A DNA stretch of 64,000 bases from Gautieria morchelliformis (Eukaryota > Basidiomycota > Agaricomycetes > Gomphales > Gomphaceae). A program made the position numbers and the translations under genes. Shown here one piece after another: positions 1-13,807 of this stretch (positions within the stretch are counted from its first letter, which is position 1; the number at the start of each line of letters is the position of its first letter). Where the stretch lies: the NCBI GenBank assembly GCA_015179125.1, contig WHVA01000054.1:124001-188000 (forward strand), read 5' to 3'. Under the pieces are notes generated by a model. That model did no database searches and was not told the origin of the DNA. It saw only the letters and a list, made by a program, of their open reading frames with translations.

Positions 1-868
1 ACCACCCTCTCTTGCCGCCTCTGTACGTTGTTCCACTCGTTGCAAAAAGTCTACCTTCTCAAGATAACCCCCACCCCTACGATTTGCCTCCAAATCCTCT
101 TTGATGTCCTGTGAAGACTCGACATGCTCTTTCCAGTCCATCGCTGACTTGTCTAGTGTAGTCAATTTTTTTGCTTTCGCAGTCGCAAACATTGCATCCA
201 AAGACTTCCTCGGTTTCCGTGGCCCAGATCGTTTAGGGGTAACACTCGCTTCGGGCTGCGGCGTGCTTGATGAACTAGGGATAGGCGATGGCAAAGGATT
301 TGGGTCTGGCGTCTTCCCTGGTAGGATGGTGGGTGGCGAACCATTCCATAGCGGCCACTTTTTGGCATCCGGAGAATCTTCGGCTACTTCCTCCACTTTG
401 CTGTGAGCTCCGGCGGTCAGGGTAGTTAACAAGTAGAATATTCATGATAGCTCACGTCACATCTTCACCCGCGAAACGATACTTCTTGACAACTTTGACC
501 ATCCTTCTCGATTCGAGTTGTTTACGTGGAGCTGGAGTGGACACTGAAGCTTGAAATTCTTCCCACAGCTTCGTTCTCATTCTAATACGGAGGTCTACAA
601 TAGTACGAAGAAGCATGCTGAATACATACTCTTCCTTATTGGCTCGATCATTCTCAGTCTCGACCGGGGATAGCTTTTGCTTTTTCTTGTCCCGAGCGTC
701 AGACTCCGAGTCTGAAGAGAGGTCTGTGTATGGCTTCAATATGAGGAATACTTCCAACTCCCCTGCACGGACCTAACCTGATTCACCTGCGGGAGGGACG
801 AAATCAGGGTCGTCTTCCGACTCGTCGTCGGTGGTATTTTGCCGCGGTACCGGTAGTGGTAGTGGCAT
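1..868 (-). CDS. SWC5: SWR1-complex subunit SWC5 (BCNT/craniofacial development protein 1 family), C-terminus cut by window edge
   Basis: This is a SWC5-type subunit of the SWR1 chromatin remodeller, which exchanges histone H2A.Z in the nucleus. The start is the ATG at 868-866, and the first exon gives an acidic N-terminus (residues such as DDESEDDPDF). A 54-nt intron (777-724) puts the second exon in frame with DLSSDSESDARDKKKQK; later exons lie near 723-643, 593-470 and 414-1. A basic LWEEFQASV segment is followed by KKYRFAGEDVT. The C-terminal BCNT domain is clear: KAKKLTTLDKSAMDWKEHV, then GGGYLEKVDFLQRVEQR just before the window start. Only the last residues should be missing. The gene is divergent from the next one, with about 230 bp between them. 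The internal intron in the second exon is inferred from reading frame and family length. The family assignment is firm and the exact splice sites less so. Confidence 0.85.
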
Positions 869-1100
869 AACAGAAAGAAGAATGATGACTAAACGTTTGT
901 TTCCTCAGCGCTAAACTAAACACTCCAGGTGACCGTCCGTGAAGGGAACAATTAAGTTATGGTTTCTTGCAAGTCGGGTACTTAGTCTTCTCACAAGTAT
1001 TTTTCGCTGACCATCGTTACATTGCGTTGCAATCCTGATTTGACTCCGGCCTCTGCCGTGGAAACCCAATGACATCCTCTTGCCTATACAGCGCAATCAG
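869..1100. promoter_or_regulatory. Shared divergent intergenic region between SWC5 and the EEP gene
   Basis: About 230 bp separate the SWC5 start codon (minus strand) from the first recognisable coding sequence of the endonuclease/exonuclease/phosphatase gene (plus strand). It probably holds both promoters. No TATA box or other element stands out. The 5' exon and true ATG of the plus-strand gene should also lie here but could not be fixed. Confidence 0.4.
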
Positions 1101-2409
1101 CTGACTTGCGAATATTGTCTTTCAACCTACGTTTCGATTCTCAACCGGACAACGTCCCGCTGGAAGAGACGCTCAAAAACTTACCAGATCCTCGAGCGCA
1201 ACGGACTGTGTTTTACAGGAATCCAAAGGAACGCCCTTGGAGTATCCGAAGAATCCGGGTCGCCAGCGAGGTTGTGTTCAATCGGGTCGATTTGGCTGGT
1301 GCGCTGACTTTTGAGGTTGAAACTAAACGAGTGTAACTAAGCGTTGGAGACACATATATTGACATCTTCAGGTTTTCAAGAAGGCAGGTTCAATGCTTCC
1401 AACCAAGGGAGATGGCTAATCCTTTTCGAAAAGTCCTTGCTAGACAAGTAAATGACCTCCAGGAACTCCTTGGTTCAGAATGGGACCATCGAGGTGTGGG
1501 ACGCGATGATGGAAAGGAAGCAGGGGAATTCAGGTTCAGTGTGCTTGTGATGCTCTGTTGCGTCAGTGTTCATGCCACAATGAAGCCCTATCTTTTGGAA
1601 AAAGCCTGCCCTAAGACTTCTTGACTGGGACTGCTTTTGGCTCTCCAATACCCCGTTTAAAATTGGGTCCAAGTACCCTGAGGCTGGCTCAGTGCGAATA
1701 TGCACTGTGGCCCATTTTCAATCAGCCTCAGGAGAGCTGACGGTTCTAGTAACTCACTGGGGTTGGTTGTAATCCCGCGCAGCTCTGATAATTTCTTACA
1801 TATTGTCAGATGAACAATCCGATGCCCAACGGCAGTTGGCGGCGTCGCTCATTTTACACCGAGCGCATTATGAAGCATTGCGAACCGGTTCGCCCGTGGT
1901 CTTACTTGGAGACTTCAACTCGCCTGCTTTCGGTCGCGATAATGCTGGTTATGAGATCATCACCGGCGCCAGGCCGCCTGTAGAAATCAACCAGGGCTTC
2001 AAGGACAGATACCCTATTGCCCCGAGTTCTGGAACGTTCTGTATGATCGATTTTATAGGCGATGCGCCCCGACCTAATATCTCAGGAAACTACGGTATTC
2101 ACACCTTCCTTCCCAGTGTATACTCCCATACTTAATGCCACGTATATGCCATAGCTACATATACAGGCTTTTCCGCAATGCATGACACTTCTGCCTTTGC
2201 TCGAATTGACTTCATCATGGGGGGTTCTAACCGCGGCTGGTCCGTCCCTTTCCCTCCCGTAATGCGAAAGCATAAGTTTTTGACCAACGAGTCGGGTTGG
2301 CTTCCGCTATAGGCGAGCGTGCAGCCACAGGATCGGCCAATCGCTCTATGATGATGGGATGTACGAGAGTGACCACCGACCGGTGTTCGCTGACGTGCAG
2401 ATTCCATAG
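1101..2409 (+). CDS. Endonuclease/exonuclease/phosphatase (EEP) family protein, start exon unresolved
   Basis: A fungal protein of the EEP fold (DNase I/exonuclease III-like Mg-dependent phosphodiesterases); the substrate is unknown. The recognised part begins RILSFNLRFDSQPDN (motif I). The catalytic motifs are LLGDFNSP (Asp-Asn), FARIDFIMG and the terminal SDHRPVFADVQIP, ending at TAG 2407-2409. Exons read by eye: 1101-1298, 1372-1383, 1434-1533, 1586-1761, 1810-2094, 2155-2275 and 2313-2409; all joins keep frame. The 12-nt exon encodes GFQE, and its downstream intron appears to use a GC donor; a GT alternative exists four bases on with a different acceptor but loses conserved residues. No in-frame ATG precedes the first exon, since the frame closes at TGA 1070-1072, so a short upstream exon is expected. 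The family call is firm and the 5' end is not. Confidence 0.8.
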
Positions 2410-4081
2410 GGGCGGCTTCCAGGAGTGATACGGGAACCGGGATGAGCGGGTCACGATCCTGATGCATATATGTATGGCCTCCAGGTTGTAAAGAAGTTTT
2501 CGGAAGATGTCGCGAATCTACACGCGAAAAGCATGATAGGATGTCCAGTCCATCCAAAGGCCCTCAGTAAGGAACGTGAGGTTCTAATTGGCCTAATTGC
2601 ACCGTGGTTGTTAGATTTCATCATGTCAATATCCAGTTGTATACACCTTCAGAATTGAAAACATTCCCTCCCAGCTTTGACCCCCTTTGCGGTCGTGTGC
2701 GACTGTTGTCTGTGCCTGACCTCGGACCCGCTTTCCCTTTCCAGGTGGTCGGCCCTTTTACCTTTCCGTCCCTTTCCCCTTTCCGGCTAAGCGGCCCATC
2801 CTGCACTTTCTCGTGCCTTTACTGCCTGGTCGGTGCTGAAAGTGCCCTATCGTCTGACCTCACGGTGGGTGAAGAAACTGGACCCAACCTTTGTAAGGAC
2901 AAACCCACAAGTAATCCCCACGGATCAGGTGAGATCTCTTTACTTTTATAAGATAAGCAAGAGCTAAGGGGGCGCGTTTCATATAGTTAGAATAGAATAG
3001 TTAATTGTTAGGTGGCTGTATATTGTGGGTGGTAATGCGACTTCAATTGTGTCGGGGTCTTCCGCGGTCAGCGTCTCTCTTCCGCAAACTCCCCCCACGC
3101 CAGCCTCTCATTGCCCACCCGCGTCCCCGCATGGAGCCCCCCCCCACCCCAGTCCTCCTCACTTCCTCACCCAGTCAGTCATCGACAATTCGCCGTCCTA
3201 CCCTCCGCCATCCAGCAGTGGACAGCACACCTGCCGAGGCCGCCTCTCGCGCCCCAGTCCTCCCACCTCCTCGCCGACCCAGCTCCGCCACCCAGTAGCG
3301 CACAGCGTGGTCATGTCGGAGAGCTGGTCCAACGAATGTGTCATGGTGGGGAGAGCAACGATTAAGTGAGAAGGTTACGCTGCAGACTATATACTCTAGT
3401 CTGGCCCTTGCTGGAAGTGAGCCGTGTAGTAGGTGTGGCTGATAATGTAGGATATCCGACAGGCGATTGGTCCTCGCGGCTTGGGCCGAGTAGGGCGTAA
3501 CGTGGCGCGCAGGGCTGCTGGAGAGGGAGGCGTTGTGCCAAGTTGTAACATCAAATGGGGACGTGGTGGCTAGAAAGCTTGGCTTCGCGGGTTGTCAGCC
3601 TGGGCTGCAGGGTCGTGTTGGTAATGCGATGGAATGAGCGACCCATTGTCATGCTAAGTCTTATTGTCAAATCGGGATGGACGTGGTGGCTGCCAGAAAG
3701 CTTCCAAGCGGGTGTGAGGCCTTGGGCTGCAGGGCCGGTTGGTAATGCGATAGAACGAGATTGATGTAATGGGAAAGAAATTTGCTTCAGCCACCTGCTA
3801 ACAGAATCCCCAGTGACTCAGTGACTGTGGACTTGTCAACTTACTACTAGTAAGTGTGATGGTTTCCACTAAGCATATATATCCTTGTACTTTGCCAGTA
3901 GTTATACTGTAGAAAACGCTTATGAACAGGATAGAAATTACTCTAAGGTAGTTTCTTTTCTTCCAATACTCTAAGTATAATTCCCGGGCTCAGTTGCTGT
4001 TACGCGATATCATTCGACGGGTACTTACGTAAGTGGGTCCCCTTGACCCTTCACTTAGCTGCCATACCTCTTGCGGCTACG
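2410..4081. other. Intergenic stretch without a recognisable gene
   Basis: Between the EEP stop and the calcineurin start I see no conserved coding sequence. The stretch from 2650 to 3300 is pyrimidine-rich, which opens long meaningless frames rich in Pro and Ser on the plus strand. A degenerate tandem duplication (listed separately) lies at 3545-3756. The part just upstream of 4082 should contain the calcineurin promoter and 5' leader, but no element is distinctive. Confidence 0.5.
3545..3756 (+). repeat. Degenerate tandem duplication, about 95-bp units
   Basis: Two direct copies, about 3545-3640 and 3662-3756, share GGACGTGGTGGCT, AGAAAGCTT, GGGCTGCAGGG and TTGGTAATGCGAT in the same order, with small indels. 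No inverted termini or target duplication is apparent, so a local duplication is likelier than a transposon. Confidence 0.6.
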
Positions 4082-6718
<2,637 letters not shown>

Positions 6719-7580
6719 GGATGGCATTTGGCCATTTGGCACAGCGTAGCTAATTCTGCGACGTTGTACTGGTTTATATGTATTGGAGGTGGTTTTCTCT
6801 CGGGTTAGCTTCCACTATTAAACTGTTGCCAGGAAGCGTCCGCGATGAATTTTTGTAAATATCTCTAGGCCAGCATTAATATTTAGTGTTTCATGTAGGA
6901 TACTTATCTACATGATATCGGTATTTATCATAAGAGACAACGTGAAGATAAGTTTACAGTCTTTTTACAGCGCTTGCATAAGTTAGGGCGCTGTAAGGAA
7001 CCGGGCATCTGCACGTTGGAACTCAACTTGGGTCCCGAACAGATACCCATTTATTGCCGAGAAACAGTATATAAGATATCCTAGTTAGTTACATGTACGT
7101 GGAGCTTCCTGACCCCGAACTACGACTTGGTAGTTACCTGTCCTCAGCGGATCCTTCTAAGTCTTTCGAGGTCCGCTCAATCCGACTTCTTACATTTTTC
7201 GACAGGAGATAAATCCAAGTCTCCTTTTGAAACGACCACCTGTGAGCCCTTTGAAATTTCCGTTGAACTAAATTTTTTTTCTTTTAAAGCAAGTACTTGA
7301 TGCCTACCCGCACGGGACGCACATACGGCCCTCCAACCTCTCGACGTACTGCGAGCGTGGACAGCCGACAGGTCAACAAATCGACCAACGACGACTCACT
7401 GCATTTAAGCCCTTTATTACTGTAGTTCGGCGACGTCGGCCAAGCTCTGAATATACGATATCAGCCCACCTCGTGGCAGACGTTGTTAAGGTGATGTTAA
7501 CGTACCGTCCACCTATATCTATGTACATCCATCAACGGCGACAGCTGTCCTATACAGGTATGGAAAGGAGGAGCAGGTGG
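6719..7580. other. Intergenic stretch, no gene recognised
   Basis: This follows the calcineurin stop and presumably includes its 3' UTR. No ORF here resembles a known family, and I found no clear repeat copy elsewhere in the window. It ends where LINE remnants begin. Confidence 0.5.
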
Positions 7581-7584
7581 TAAG

Positions 7585-7960
7585 GCTCTATCTAGGCACG
7601 GAGAAAGAACACAGTGTTCGAAGCTGAGCTAGTAGGGGTCGAAGTTGTTGAACAGCGAGCGAAGCGCAAGATATGTCATTGGTATGGACAGTCAGGCAGC
7701 CATACTGACCACGAGAAAAGAAAGACGGATGTCGGCGGCGCAATACCTGGTTAATGCTCTGCACAGGCAAATGGAGAGGGTGAAAAATTTACAACCGAAT
7801 GCCACGATAGAGATAAGGTGGACGCCAGGGCACAAGGGGGTCAAGGGGAACGAGAGGGCGGACGCAGAGGCAAAGAGGGCAGCGAAGGGGGACAGCAGCG
7901 AGGAGAGATTCATTCTGATCGAGTGCAGGGGTGAATTGCCGCTGAGCAAGGCGGCTTAAC
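7585..7960 (+). pseudogene. RNase H domain remnant of a LINE (non-LTR) retrotransposon
   Basis: A reading frame from about 7645 to 7959 reads IGMDSQAAILTTRKERRMS, a ribonuclease H Asp motif, and then EIRWTPGHKGVKGNERADAE, the characteristic TPGHxGVxGNExAD motif near the end of the domain. This arrangement is typical of ORF2 of Tad/I-like LINEs in fungi. Only the RNase H part is on this strand; the matching reverse transcriptase lies next to it on the opposite strand. It is a fragment without start or promoter. Confidence 0.7.
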
Positions 7961-9130
7961 TGCAGAGGTGCAAGGTTGAGCTCAGGGGGAGGGCTAGAGA
8001 TGGGTTCGCCAGGTCCCCGAGGTCAGAGTTTGCACACAGGATCGACACATTGTCAAATGCCTGCTTCAGGTCTGCCCCTTCCGCTATTATTGTTGTATCA
8101 TCGATGAGGCCGACACAGTCTTCAACCCCTCCTCCTGCCAGTGATCCCGACCAGGCTGGCACTGTAGAACTGGTAAGCTATTGCAGACAGGGGGCAACCC
8201 TGGTCCATGCCGCGCCCTATCTCCATCATCGGGGTACCGAAGTCATCTAGCTGCAATGTTGTGAGCCTCCCTTCTACCTTTCTGTGTATCCATTCCGCGT
8301 ATTCCTGCGCACCCCCCCCAGGCACATATTGTGTACGAGTTCAATATAATGCTCGGGAAGGCTCCCTTTATGTCAAGGAAGAGTACCCCAGCGCTTTATC
8401 TTTGTGCCACACATCTTTCGCTGCTCCTATCACGTAGTGGATGGCGTCTGTTGTGGTTCGCCCTGGCTGGCACCTGAACTGGTTGTCTGGGAGGAGGTTT
8501 CTCTGCCATCTTGACCAGGTCCTCCACGACACATGCTGATAGGACCTTGCCTAGCGTGTCGAGCAGGGCGATCAGCCTGTAGGCGCTGGGGACTGTGCAG
8601 TTCCTTCTTCCCCGGTTTCCTCAGGACTTTGGTGATGGAATCTCTCCACTTGGGTGGGTATACTTTCAGATCGAATGTAGCATGGAACAGGGGGCCTATA
8701 TATGGCAGCAGTACATCAATACACGGCTTGATCATTGAATTGGGGATACTGTTGGCGCCTGGCGCTTTGAAAGAGTTTAGCCTCTCTGCTGCCCGCTGTA
8801 TCTGTCCATTTGGGATGCCGGTGTACTTGACGGCCTCTGGTGGGTAGCATTGGTCCTCCAAGGTTGCTGCGGGTCGCTGGTCGATTCTGGAAAAAATTTT
8901 TGGTACAGCATCTCGGCCTTCTGTTTGTTCGTGTCGGTGACCCATGTGATGCCGTTGCTGCGCTTGATTGAGAGCGTGAGCACTCTTGCTCGCCCTCCGT
9001 CCAAAGGATCTGCTGATGTGTACTTTGTCCACACTGTTGTTTGGTCAGTTTTTTCCAGGAAGTCTTCCCAGTGTTCTCGCTTAGATTTCTCTATTGCTTC
9101 TATGTCTTTGTTCCTGGCCCTCTTGTATTT
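7961..9130 (-). pseudogene. Reverse transcriptase remnant of a LINE (Tad/I-like), frameshifted
   Basis: Read on the minus strand from 9130 downward, a linker (KSKREHWEDFLEK, DGGRARVLTL) leads into RT blocks. These are SFKAPGANSIPNSMIKPC, then PPKWRDSITKVLRKPGKK, then a frameshifted stretch, then DFGTPMMEIGRGMDQGCPLS, and finally the catalytic box GLIDDTTIIAEGADLK. Segments fall in several frames with stops between them, so the gene is dead. The order is that of a non-LTR retrotransposon ORF2. The fragment stops abruptly at the RNase H fragment near 7960 and at a CACTG-type terminus near 9131. No poly(A) or simple-repeat tail is visible. Confidence 0.75.
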
Positions 9131-9174
9131 TTGAACAGTTTTTCAGACCAGAAAATCTTTATATGCCTCCAGTG
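9131..9174. repeat. Lone terminus of the CACTG fold-back family
   Basis: The stretch ending TATGCCTCCAGTG at 9174 is the reverse complement of the left end of the fold-back element at 9321 (CACTGGAGCCATATAAAAA..., CTGTTCAAAAA...). It is a right-hand end with no partner to its left, where LINE sequence begins at once. It may be the remains of an older insertion or a terminus of the surrounding DNA transposon. Confidence 0.55.
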
Positions 9175-12100
9175 TCAGTATCTGTGGAGTCTGAAGATTC
9201 TATGGATGAAACTGTTTCAGATCAGACAACCCATAAAGCTGCACCACAGCCCTATCCCCCTGCTTCAACAACATTCATTGAGCTCAGGCATCATCCTCAT
9301 AGTGGCATACTTGAACCAGACACTGGAGCCATATAAAAATTTTCTGGTCTGGAAAACTGTTCAAAAAACTGTAAAAATATTCCAATTTTTTTTAGTGTTT
9401 TTAATGTAAGAAACTTCAACAAAATTTTGTGTTTTTGTTAGAATTTGTTGAGCAAGAAAATTGTAAAAAAGTTTAAAGTTTTTTGCAGGGTTTTTTATGT
9501 GTTTTTATAAGTTTCTTTGTGAAAACACAAAGAGACCCATAAAAAACCCTGCAAAAAATTTTCAATTTTTTTACAATTTTCTTTCTCAACAAATTCTAAT
9601 AAAAACATAAAATTTTATCATAGTTTTTTTACATAAAAAACACTAAAAATATTTGGAAAATCTTTACAGTTTTTTGAACAGTTTTTCAAGAAAGAAAACT
9701 TTTCTATGCCTGCAGTGAGAATTTATATTTCAGGACCTTCCTTCTGGAAATTTGGTCTCTGAGCAGGATCGGGATAGCCCTTAGCAGTGCTATAATATGG
9801 GCACCATTTCGCACCCAAGCAGATTTTGAGTTTGCAGAAATAGCCAGACAATCTGCTATGCATACAGATTCTATCAAGAGACTTATTATGGGAATCAAGC
9901 ATAACTGGACTGACCCTGGTCATAGCAGACTTACCTTTCAAGATATCAATGACTTTCACAATACTATGGGCTTTGCAAGGAAGTATGTTGTTCCAGTAGG
10001 TGTTATCCCTTTGATATTGGATACTAGATATGAATGCCTTTTTCAAAGTTCCAGAAAGATAGCATTACTGCAACATATGAGGGTATTGAATACACCTTTG
10101 ATTTTCAGTTTCGAGATCCATGGAAGTGGATCCGTGATCTTGTAACAGATCCCTCTCTATCCTCATCACTCATCCTCTATCCAGTAAAGAAGTTTTTGCA
10201 TGCAAATGGGAGGATCACTCAGATTTTGATGAAATAAATACTGGACAAACTTGGTGGGATATTCAAGTATGTCTTGGTCTATCTGATATACTGGAATTTA
10301 TTATTAAAGTATATGAAAGGAGCAACTCCCATACTATCCTGATCTTCCACATTGTTTCCTCCCACTTCATCTGTGGCTAGATAAGGGCAAAGTTTCAAGC
10401 ACGGTTACAATGCATCCAATCTTGCTTCGACCTGGGTTCCTTCCTAGAGCAATCCAAAATGGGTCTGGAAATGGAGGAGCTGTACTTATTGGTTATATGC
10501 CAAGGGTGTGTATTATTTGATTGTTTACTTAAGATACTATAACACTTTATATTATATAGATTGTAGATCCAGGTGATCCTGATGACTGTACACAAAAGGA
10601 GAAGGTAGCATTTGGCTGCTTCAAACGGGATATTTATCATAATATCCTTCGAAAGATGCTCAGGTCTCTTGAACATATCTCACAGGAAGGTGAAGCAGTC
10701 AAATGTGGTGATGAGATACATCGTGTTTTCTTTCCAGGCATTGCCATCCAATCTCTTGACATGGAAGAGGCAGCATGTGCTTGTGGAATGTGGGCAGCTT
10801 CAGCTGATTATCCATGCACTCAGTGTCTTGTTCACAAACACCAGCTCCATTTAGTGACCAAGTCATTCACCCTTCGGACTACCAAAACCATGCAAAGTGT
10901 TTACAAGCAAGCTATAAATGCCCACACTAAAGCAGCATCAGAGGATATCCTGAAGAAAAATGGACTACATAAAGTTCTCGTAAAGGATTCTTATTTTATA
11001 TTTTGATACTATACTAATATGCAATGCACTTAGAACACATTTTGGTTCATAGCTAACTCTGATCCATATATTGCACACTCATATGATCTTCTACATAATG
11101 ATGATTCTGGCAAGTTTGGGAAACATCTCTTCCCACTTACAATTGAGGTCTTGGGAGATTTAGCAAAGAAGGGCAAATACTCACAGAAGTATATCATAAT
11201 TAAAATGAGAAACTTATAAGTTTACTAATTCATTGCAGTAGTATGAACATGGTACCTTCATGGCCTAATCTGAATCACTTTCAGTCAATAACAACAATAG
11301 AGTTCTCTGATGGTCAGAGCTATTTTGATGCGTTAAAAGTGAGGCTTGAGATTTCTAGAGGGGATAGTTTATGATATTATCATTTGAATTAGTGCACCTT
11401 CCATGCATTGTTCAACTGCTTCCAGCTAATTCACCTCTCATTCACTGCCTACGAGCATATGCATGCATTTGGCTAATTGCAGGTTTGCATATGATATCAG
11501 AGCTTCAGCTTAATAAGTTGCAAGAATACCTCCAAGAATATGAAGACTACTGCAAAGTATCATTTCTCATATAATACTGATTACTCTGAATCCTGATTTC
11601 AAATATTATAGGAGGTACAAGAACTTTATGGGAAAAATTTCAATTTCCCTAAGCAACATGCACTGGTACATCTTACATATGATATCCTCCATAAAGGTTC
11701 AACAATCAACTACAATACCTGGGTTGGGGAAGGTTTCCAACAGGATGTCAAGCAGGCATACCATTTAACTAACTTTAAGAATGTTGAAGAGCAAGTAAGT
11801 CTTTTTGATAGAATCACACTGCTCTCATATTATAAAATTGACTTAGCTACTTTACTAGATGACAAGGATTGATGAAAATCAAGAGGCGATTGCACGCATT
11901 CGAATGGCTATTGATGCATATGAGAAAGAACTCAAAGATAGGAATGCTGAAGCTGAAGAAGAGAAGAAGGCTCAGCATAATACCCAAGCTGCTCAACCTC
12001 AAGGACATTGGAAGCTTGGGTCTCCTGAAAAGCATACCACAAGTATGAAACTGGAGGAAAGTAACAAAGGCAACATGGTTTTTCAAAACTTTCACAAGAA

Positions 12101-12620
12101 CCTGCTTGGTTTTCTTCGGCATATCTTCCCAGAAGACAATCTAGATAGTATGCCAACGAAGGTATGATATAACTGGTTTATCTTAAATAGGAACTAATTG
12201 CAAAGCTAGATAACCCCTTACAAATGCATTTACATTTCCTATCAATCTCTAGAGGACTGGTCTATTCTTCAAGACATTGCATGCTGTAACCCATCTTTCC
12301 ATAACAAGCCTCACTATGATTATATTATCATCAACACTGATCCAGTTAGCTTTGGACAGTTGCACTTTATGTTCAGGTGCCGTCTAAACACTGGACCCCA
12401 AGATATTGCAGTGATTTGACGGTTAAAACCTAGCAAATGGACACCGCATACCCTCTGGAAGAATTGCCATATTTATGAGGAGAAAGACTATGGGTTTGTC
12501 TTGCTTAAATATATTGTCAGAGCTTGCCATATGATTCCTACATTTGATACGAGACCTAGGTTCTATCTGAATGACCTAATTGATAGTGATATGTTCTTAC
12601 ATTTTGGAAATTGTAACTAG
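9175..12620 (+). pseudogene. Plavaka-type (CACTA/EnSpm-like) transposase gene, degraded
   Basis: Several exon-like segments resemble transposases called Plavaka in basidiomycetes. Examples are RLTFQDINDFHNTMGFARKY, FDFQFRDPWKWIRDLV, VDPGDPDDCTQKEKVAFGCF, EIHRVFFPGIAIQSLDMEEA, the Cys pair in DYPCTQCLVHK, and CIVQLLPANSPLIHCLRAY. WVGEGFQQDVKQAYHLTNFK comes next, and a tail containing TFDTRPRFYLNDLIDSDMFL ends near 12,600. Introns with GT..AG ends separate some segments (for example near 10,520-10,560). In-frame stops (near 9770 and 12,418) and the fold-back insertion at 9321-9717 show that the copy is not functional. The family name comes from memory of similar agaricomycete proteins, so the superfamily is less certain than the transposase call. 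Confidence 0.65.
9321..9717 (+). mobile_element. CACTG fold-back (palindromic) non-autonomous DNA element, copy 1
   Basis: This 397-bp element starts CACTGGAGCCATATAAAA and ends with the inverted CTATGCCTGCAGTG. It is flanked by 3-bp direct repeats AGA (9318-9320 and 9718-9720). Nearly the whole element is one long AT-rich inverted repeat: the left part (CTGTTCAAAAAACTGTAAAA) reappears inverted near 9660-9690. It has no coding capacity. CACTN termini and 3-bp duplications fit the CACTA/EnSpm group. A near-identical copy with its own duplication lies at 51,611-52,009. It sits inside the Plavaka-like gene, which may belong to the supplying family. Confidence 0.85.
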
Positions 12621-13594
12621 TTCCTTGTAGTGTTTCCAGCATGTAATTCTTACATTTCCAAAGTATGAAATGACCTGACAGCCACTATCAGAGAATTTCT
12701 GAGATGGATCATCCCAGTGTAGAATATAGAGTGTGGACTAGCCAGATGAAGGCCAATGTGATAGAAACACTATTTTGGCAAAGTTAGACAACAGGCTAAC
12801 AGACATCTCACCTGTAAGGGCAACTCTCCCTAGACAGCAGAAGTCATGTGGTCTGGTAGAGGAGGATCTAAATAAGTATGATTAAGAGCTATCTACATGA
12901 CATACAACTCACCTGGTAGAGGAGGATCCAAAGAGGAGAAGCTAAGGATATTCACTACCAGCACACTACCTATAGACTTCATGCCCCTGATCAAAGTCAG
13001 GGACACCCCTCCACTCCTGACACAAGTCTGTAACCTCCACGGCACTCACCTAACACACATGACTCAACCCACAACCTTGGCACCACTGTGGGATGGTTGC
13101 TGAAGCTGAAGGTTCGAGAACTCAGCTTGGCTCTTGGAAGGTGCTCGGGTCAGTTCCAGACCTCAGGTCGGGATTTAAGCTGAGGCCAGAAATACCATCA
13201 GGAGTGGGTCCCCCTGACATCACTGAGAAGAGAAGAAGTGCACAGTGAGGAGTCTGAGGGGCTTGGAAGTTAGAAGCTGTTGGGAGACCAGAATTGAGGC
13301 CCAGTCATATAAGGATCAAGCCAGGAACTCCATTTGACTTCAACAAGGGCAAGCCTTCCTCAATACCATTGCCTTGTATTTTTTTTTGTGAAGACCTCTT
13401 CCAGTTGGATCAGGCCTGGATCCACTGTATGATGTTGTTCTTCAAGTCTGGCTGATATCAGGGGACACCTCCTTTTCCAGTTCTGACACTGCTCCAATTT
13501 CCACTTGCTCTGATTTCTGCTTCCACTTCCAGAAGCACTTCTGCCAGCTCCACTCACTTCTCCACCTCTACTCTACTTCCATACTTCCACTTTT
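12621..13594. other. Stretch without a recognisable gene, left flank of Gypsy A
   Basis: After the last transposase-like sequence I see no conserved protein. A short direct repeat (CTGGTAGAGGAGGATC) occurs near 12,851 and 12,912. The stretch ends in CTTTT at 13,590-13,594, the left target duplication of Gypsy A; the original sequence resumes after the matching CTTTT at 31,856-31,860. Confidence 0.5.
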
Positions 13595-13807
13595 TGTAAA
13601 TAACCCGTGTATCTACACGTACATTAGTTATTACATAATCCCAATGGGCCCCTTAGGGACCCACTGTATAGTTTATGCATGGGAACCGGCTAGCGGTCCC
13701 CATCGCATCTTACCCTTACACTGTCACTACGTAGCATCAGAATACCACACATTGGTCAAGTTCTGTCGTGCTCTTGTGACTTAAGGCTTAAGATAGACAT
13801 CTTTACA
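13595..13807 (+). repeat. 5' LTR of Gypsy A
   Basis: This is a 213-bp LTR with TG..CA ends and a 6-bp inverted terminus TGTAAA/TTTACA. The preceding five bases CTTTT match those following the 3' LTR. The sequence just inside (CCTTTTTGAACTATCC) is where the primer-binding site should be, but I could not match it to a tRNA. Confidence 0.92.

Noticed and set aside
3005..3370. Overlapping Pro/Ser-rich frames
   Set aside because: Several frames are open at once over a pyrimidine-rich stretch, and no domain or splice structure supports any of them.
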